Shown: positions 62,050 through 64,000 of the stretch, in pieces
How the letters are laid out: the number at the start of each line of letters is the position of its first letter
Position numbering within the stretch: position 1 is the first letter of the stretch
Source of the DNA: Amblyornis subalaris
Lineage: Eukaryota > Chordata > Aves > Passeriformes > Ptilonorhynchidae
DNA length: 64,000 bases
Direction: 5' to 3'
Assembly: GCA_018881555.1 (NCBI GenBank)
Contig: JACAXG010000018.1
Location: 7,501,634 to 7,565,633, forward strand
Program-made: the position numbers and the translations under genes
Notes under the pieces: generated by a model
What the model was told of the DNA's origin: nothing
The model's input: the letters and a program-made list of their open reading frames with translations, nothing else
Databases searched by the model: none

Positions 62050-64000
62050 ANGATTTAATTGATGAAGTTTAGCCCCATTAGCCCCTCATTACCAAATGAC
62101 ATTGTCATCATTACTCTCTGACTCCAAATGACTATAGATCCAAATTCAACCTTTTCTCTCCCATTTTATATACATTTTATATCTATGATATACACACATG
62201 GTTTCAAGGGATTATAAAATCCACCCTTTGCCTATCCCCTGCATTTTTTCAATAGGTTTCCAAAACAAAAAAGGAAACTTGATTCAGAGTGGGCAAAGAC
62301 ATCCAGAAATTGCTATGATCTGGAGGTTTGTGGTAAATGATGTGCAAAAGCCATGCACAGGTAGATGACATAAGTGTACTTTTTTTTTTTTAGCTCAGTG
62401 ATAAACTTAAACAGACACCCTCATCTGGATATGATCATAACACTGCTACCAGGGAATAATGATTTACAAAATGTCTTAGTCTTGTTTAAGCCTCGTTTGG
62501 GATATCATATAAATTCTGAGCAGCAATTTTCTTATATCCATTTCTAATCCCCTCTCCCCCCCAAGTTTGCAAAAGAAACCAGGAATAATGGAAAGCCTTC
62601 AGACAGTCCATTAATTTTATATCCACTCATATCAAGTCATTCCAATTAATTTCTCTGGCATTTACTTCACTTTTTAACTACTCCTGCTTTCCAAATTCTG
62701 TCTTCAGATAAAAAACAGTACTTAAGAAAGTGGATGGTAGGGGAGCAGATACTTCATCTGGCATCATTACAGGCAACAAAAGAAAACAATATGTTGAGTT
62801 CACTTCTGTTTGGATTGGCCTGCTGCTGAAAAACTACTGTGATTTAAGGATATCTGGAACAGGGAGTATTATAAATAAAGAAAATGCAGATGAAATATTG
62901 AGTTGACAGAAGTCAATGGCAAAGCTGTTAATTTTATTTAATTCCAAACGTAGTCTCTCCCACCCCTTCTCTCCATTTCATAGTTCAATTTTTATTTTTA
63001 GTAAATAAGAATTAAGAGTGAATGTGCAAATACATTTTTAAAACATTAAAACCAAGATTTATGGAGACAATTCCTTCAGGTACNGATGGAACTGTCTTCA
63101 GCCTTTGGAACCAGAGGCTGAACCTTCCTGATGCTCAAGCACAGTCAGCACTGGGTGCCTCATGCCCACAGCTGCTTGGGGGTTAATAAGGCAACACACA
63201 GCTCTACAACAGGGTGCATTCACCAAATGGAGGGCACACACCAAAAGCCTTGTCTGTATTTTTCTCTTTTCCAAANTAGAAGTGTGTTTGCTCTCTTTCT
63301 CAAATGGGCAGCTGAAGAATGAATCTGTGCCCCATTCTCAACAGTTTGCTTCTCAGAAGAACAAAGTAAAGAAAGATATTTATAGCTCAAATCTAAAGTA
63401 AACCATACCTGAGAANCCGGATTAGACAAAAGTCCTTTTTTATCTGAGGTTTTTGCTACAGATTAGGAAGGATTAAGAAAGCATCCTGCTCTCACTGTCG
63501 TGTGAATGACTGCAGCAAAGTGGAAGTTTTAGCAGGCTCCCATTAACACGAAAGGCCAGCAATACTTAAAGATAGGCACAAAAGAAGTTTTTCTACCAGC
63601 CTGTGTCACCTCCCAAGAGCTGACAACAGAGAGAGTTCAAAACAAGTAGTTTGGGTTAATAGTGTACTTGCATGTAAATACATAAAAGCTTCAGTGCTGT
63701 AAAGCTAATTTAAAAAAGGACATTTCTCTTTATAGTTCCCCTGAGTATAATAGAAGCTATGATATTCTTTCTACCATAATGTACGTTTCATTAAAGAGCT
63801 GGAGCTATAATTGTCTACATCAGTACGTGGCAGCAGACTGGATAAATTGTCCACATAAATTGCTTAATACAACTTCGAGCCCTGTTCCAGAGCACTGGTG
63901 ACTCCTACAACTGCATCAGTGAGTCCTACCTGAGGTTATGCCTCTACCTGCGTCTCCACAAGGCCTCGAGTGGACTGAGAACAACCCCTAACCCCATAAA
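62050..64000. other. non-coding stretch, no gene seen
   Basis: AT-rich with no supported gene, RNA or recognisable repeat apart from T and A runs. Confidence 0.6.

Noticed and set aside
1..64000. CRISPR arrays, bacterial operons, rRNA or intact tRNA genes
   Set aside because: None seen; the sequence is vertebrate-type non-coding DNA with one coding exon.

Overview
The window reads as vertebrate, most likely avian, nuclear DNA. Coding density is very low, there are no bacterial-type operons, and recognisable interspersed repeats are sparse. Those that can be identified are almost all CR1 LINE fragments of the kind that dominates bird, crocodile and turtle genomes. The low repeat load favours a bird over the other two, but that is an inference. 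Single-base N placeholders are scattered through the sequence, more densely in the right half, which points to a draft assembly.

The only real protein-coding feature I can support is the first exon and proximal promoter of PPARGC1A (PGC-1alpha, the master coactivator of mitochondrial biogenesis) on the minus strand at about 4.05-4.31 kb. The exon encodes the diagnostic 16-residue amino terminus MAWDMCNQDSVWSDLE and ends in a consensus splice donor. Its 5'UTR resembles the mammalian mRNA as I remember it. The 5'UTR also carries an intact short upstream ORF at the position of the known regulatory PGC-1alpha uORF. A TATA-like box, an M-box/CLEAR-like E-box and a full palindromic CRE lie in order upstream. 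Because the gene runs leftward, positions 1-4047 are part of intron 1 and exon 2 lies outside the window. Everything right of 4.3 kb is 5' flank.

The remaining ~59.7 kb looks like a non-coding upstream desert. I see no convincing coding exon in it. It holds (i) a weak candidate for the mammalian alternative exon 1b about 14.3 kb upstream; (ii) a CpG-dense patch at 36.06-36.35 kb with a splice-donor-like sequence, which could be a distal promoter; (iii) possible conserved non-coding elements near 28.5 and 29.4 kb, proposed on composition only; (iv) simple repeats including (GGAA)~20 at 34.2 kb, (GT)11 at 51.07 kb, polypurine and G-rich tracts and two near-perfect palindromes; (v) CR1 LINE fragments at 37.1-37.55, 56.7-56.83, 60.5-61.7 (reverse transcriptase part, decayed) and 61.87-62.05 kb.

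Nearly all open frames longer than 60 codons in this window are chance frames in non-coding DNA or pieces of CR1. I did not find a new genetic system. The most useful points are the PPARGC1A promoter and uORF architecture and the candidate distal promoters.
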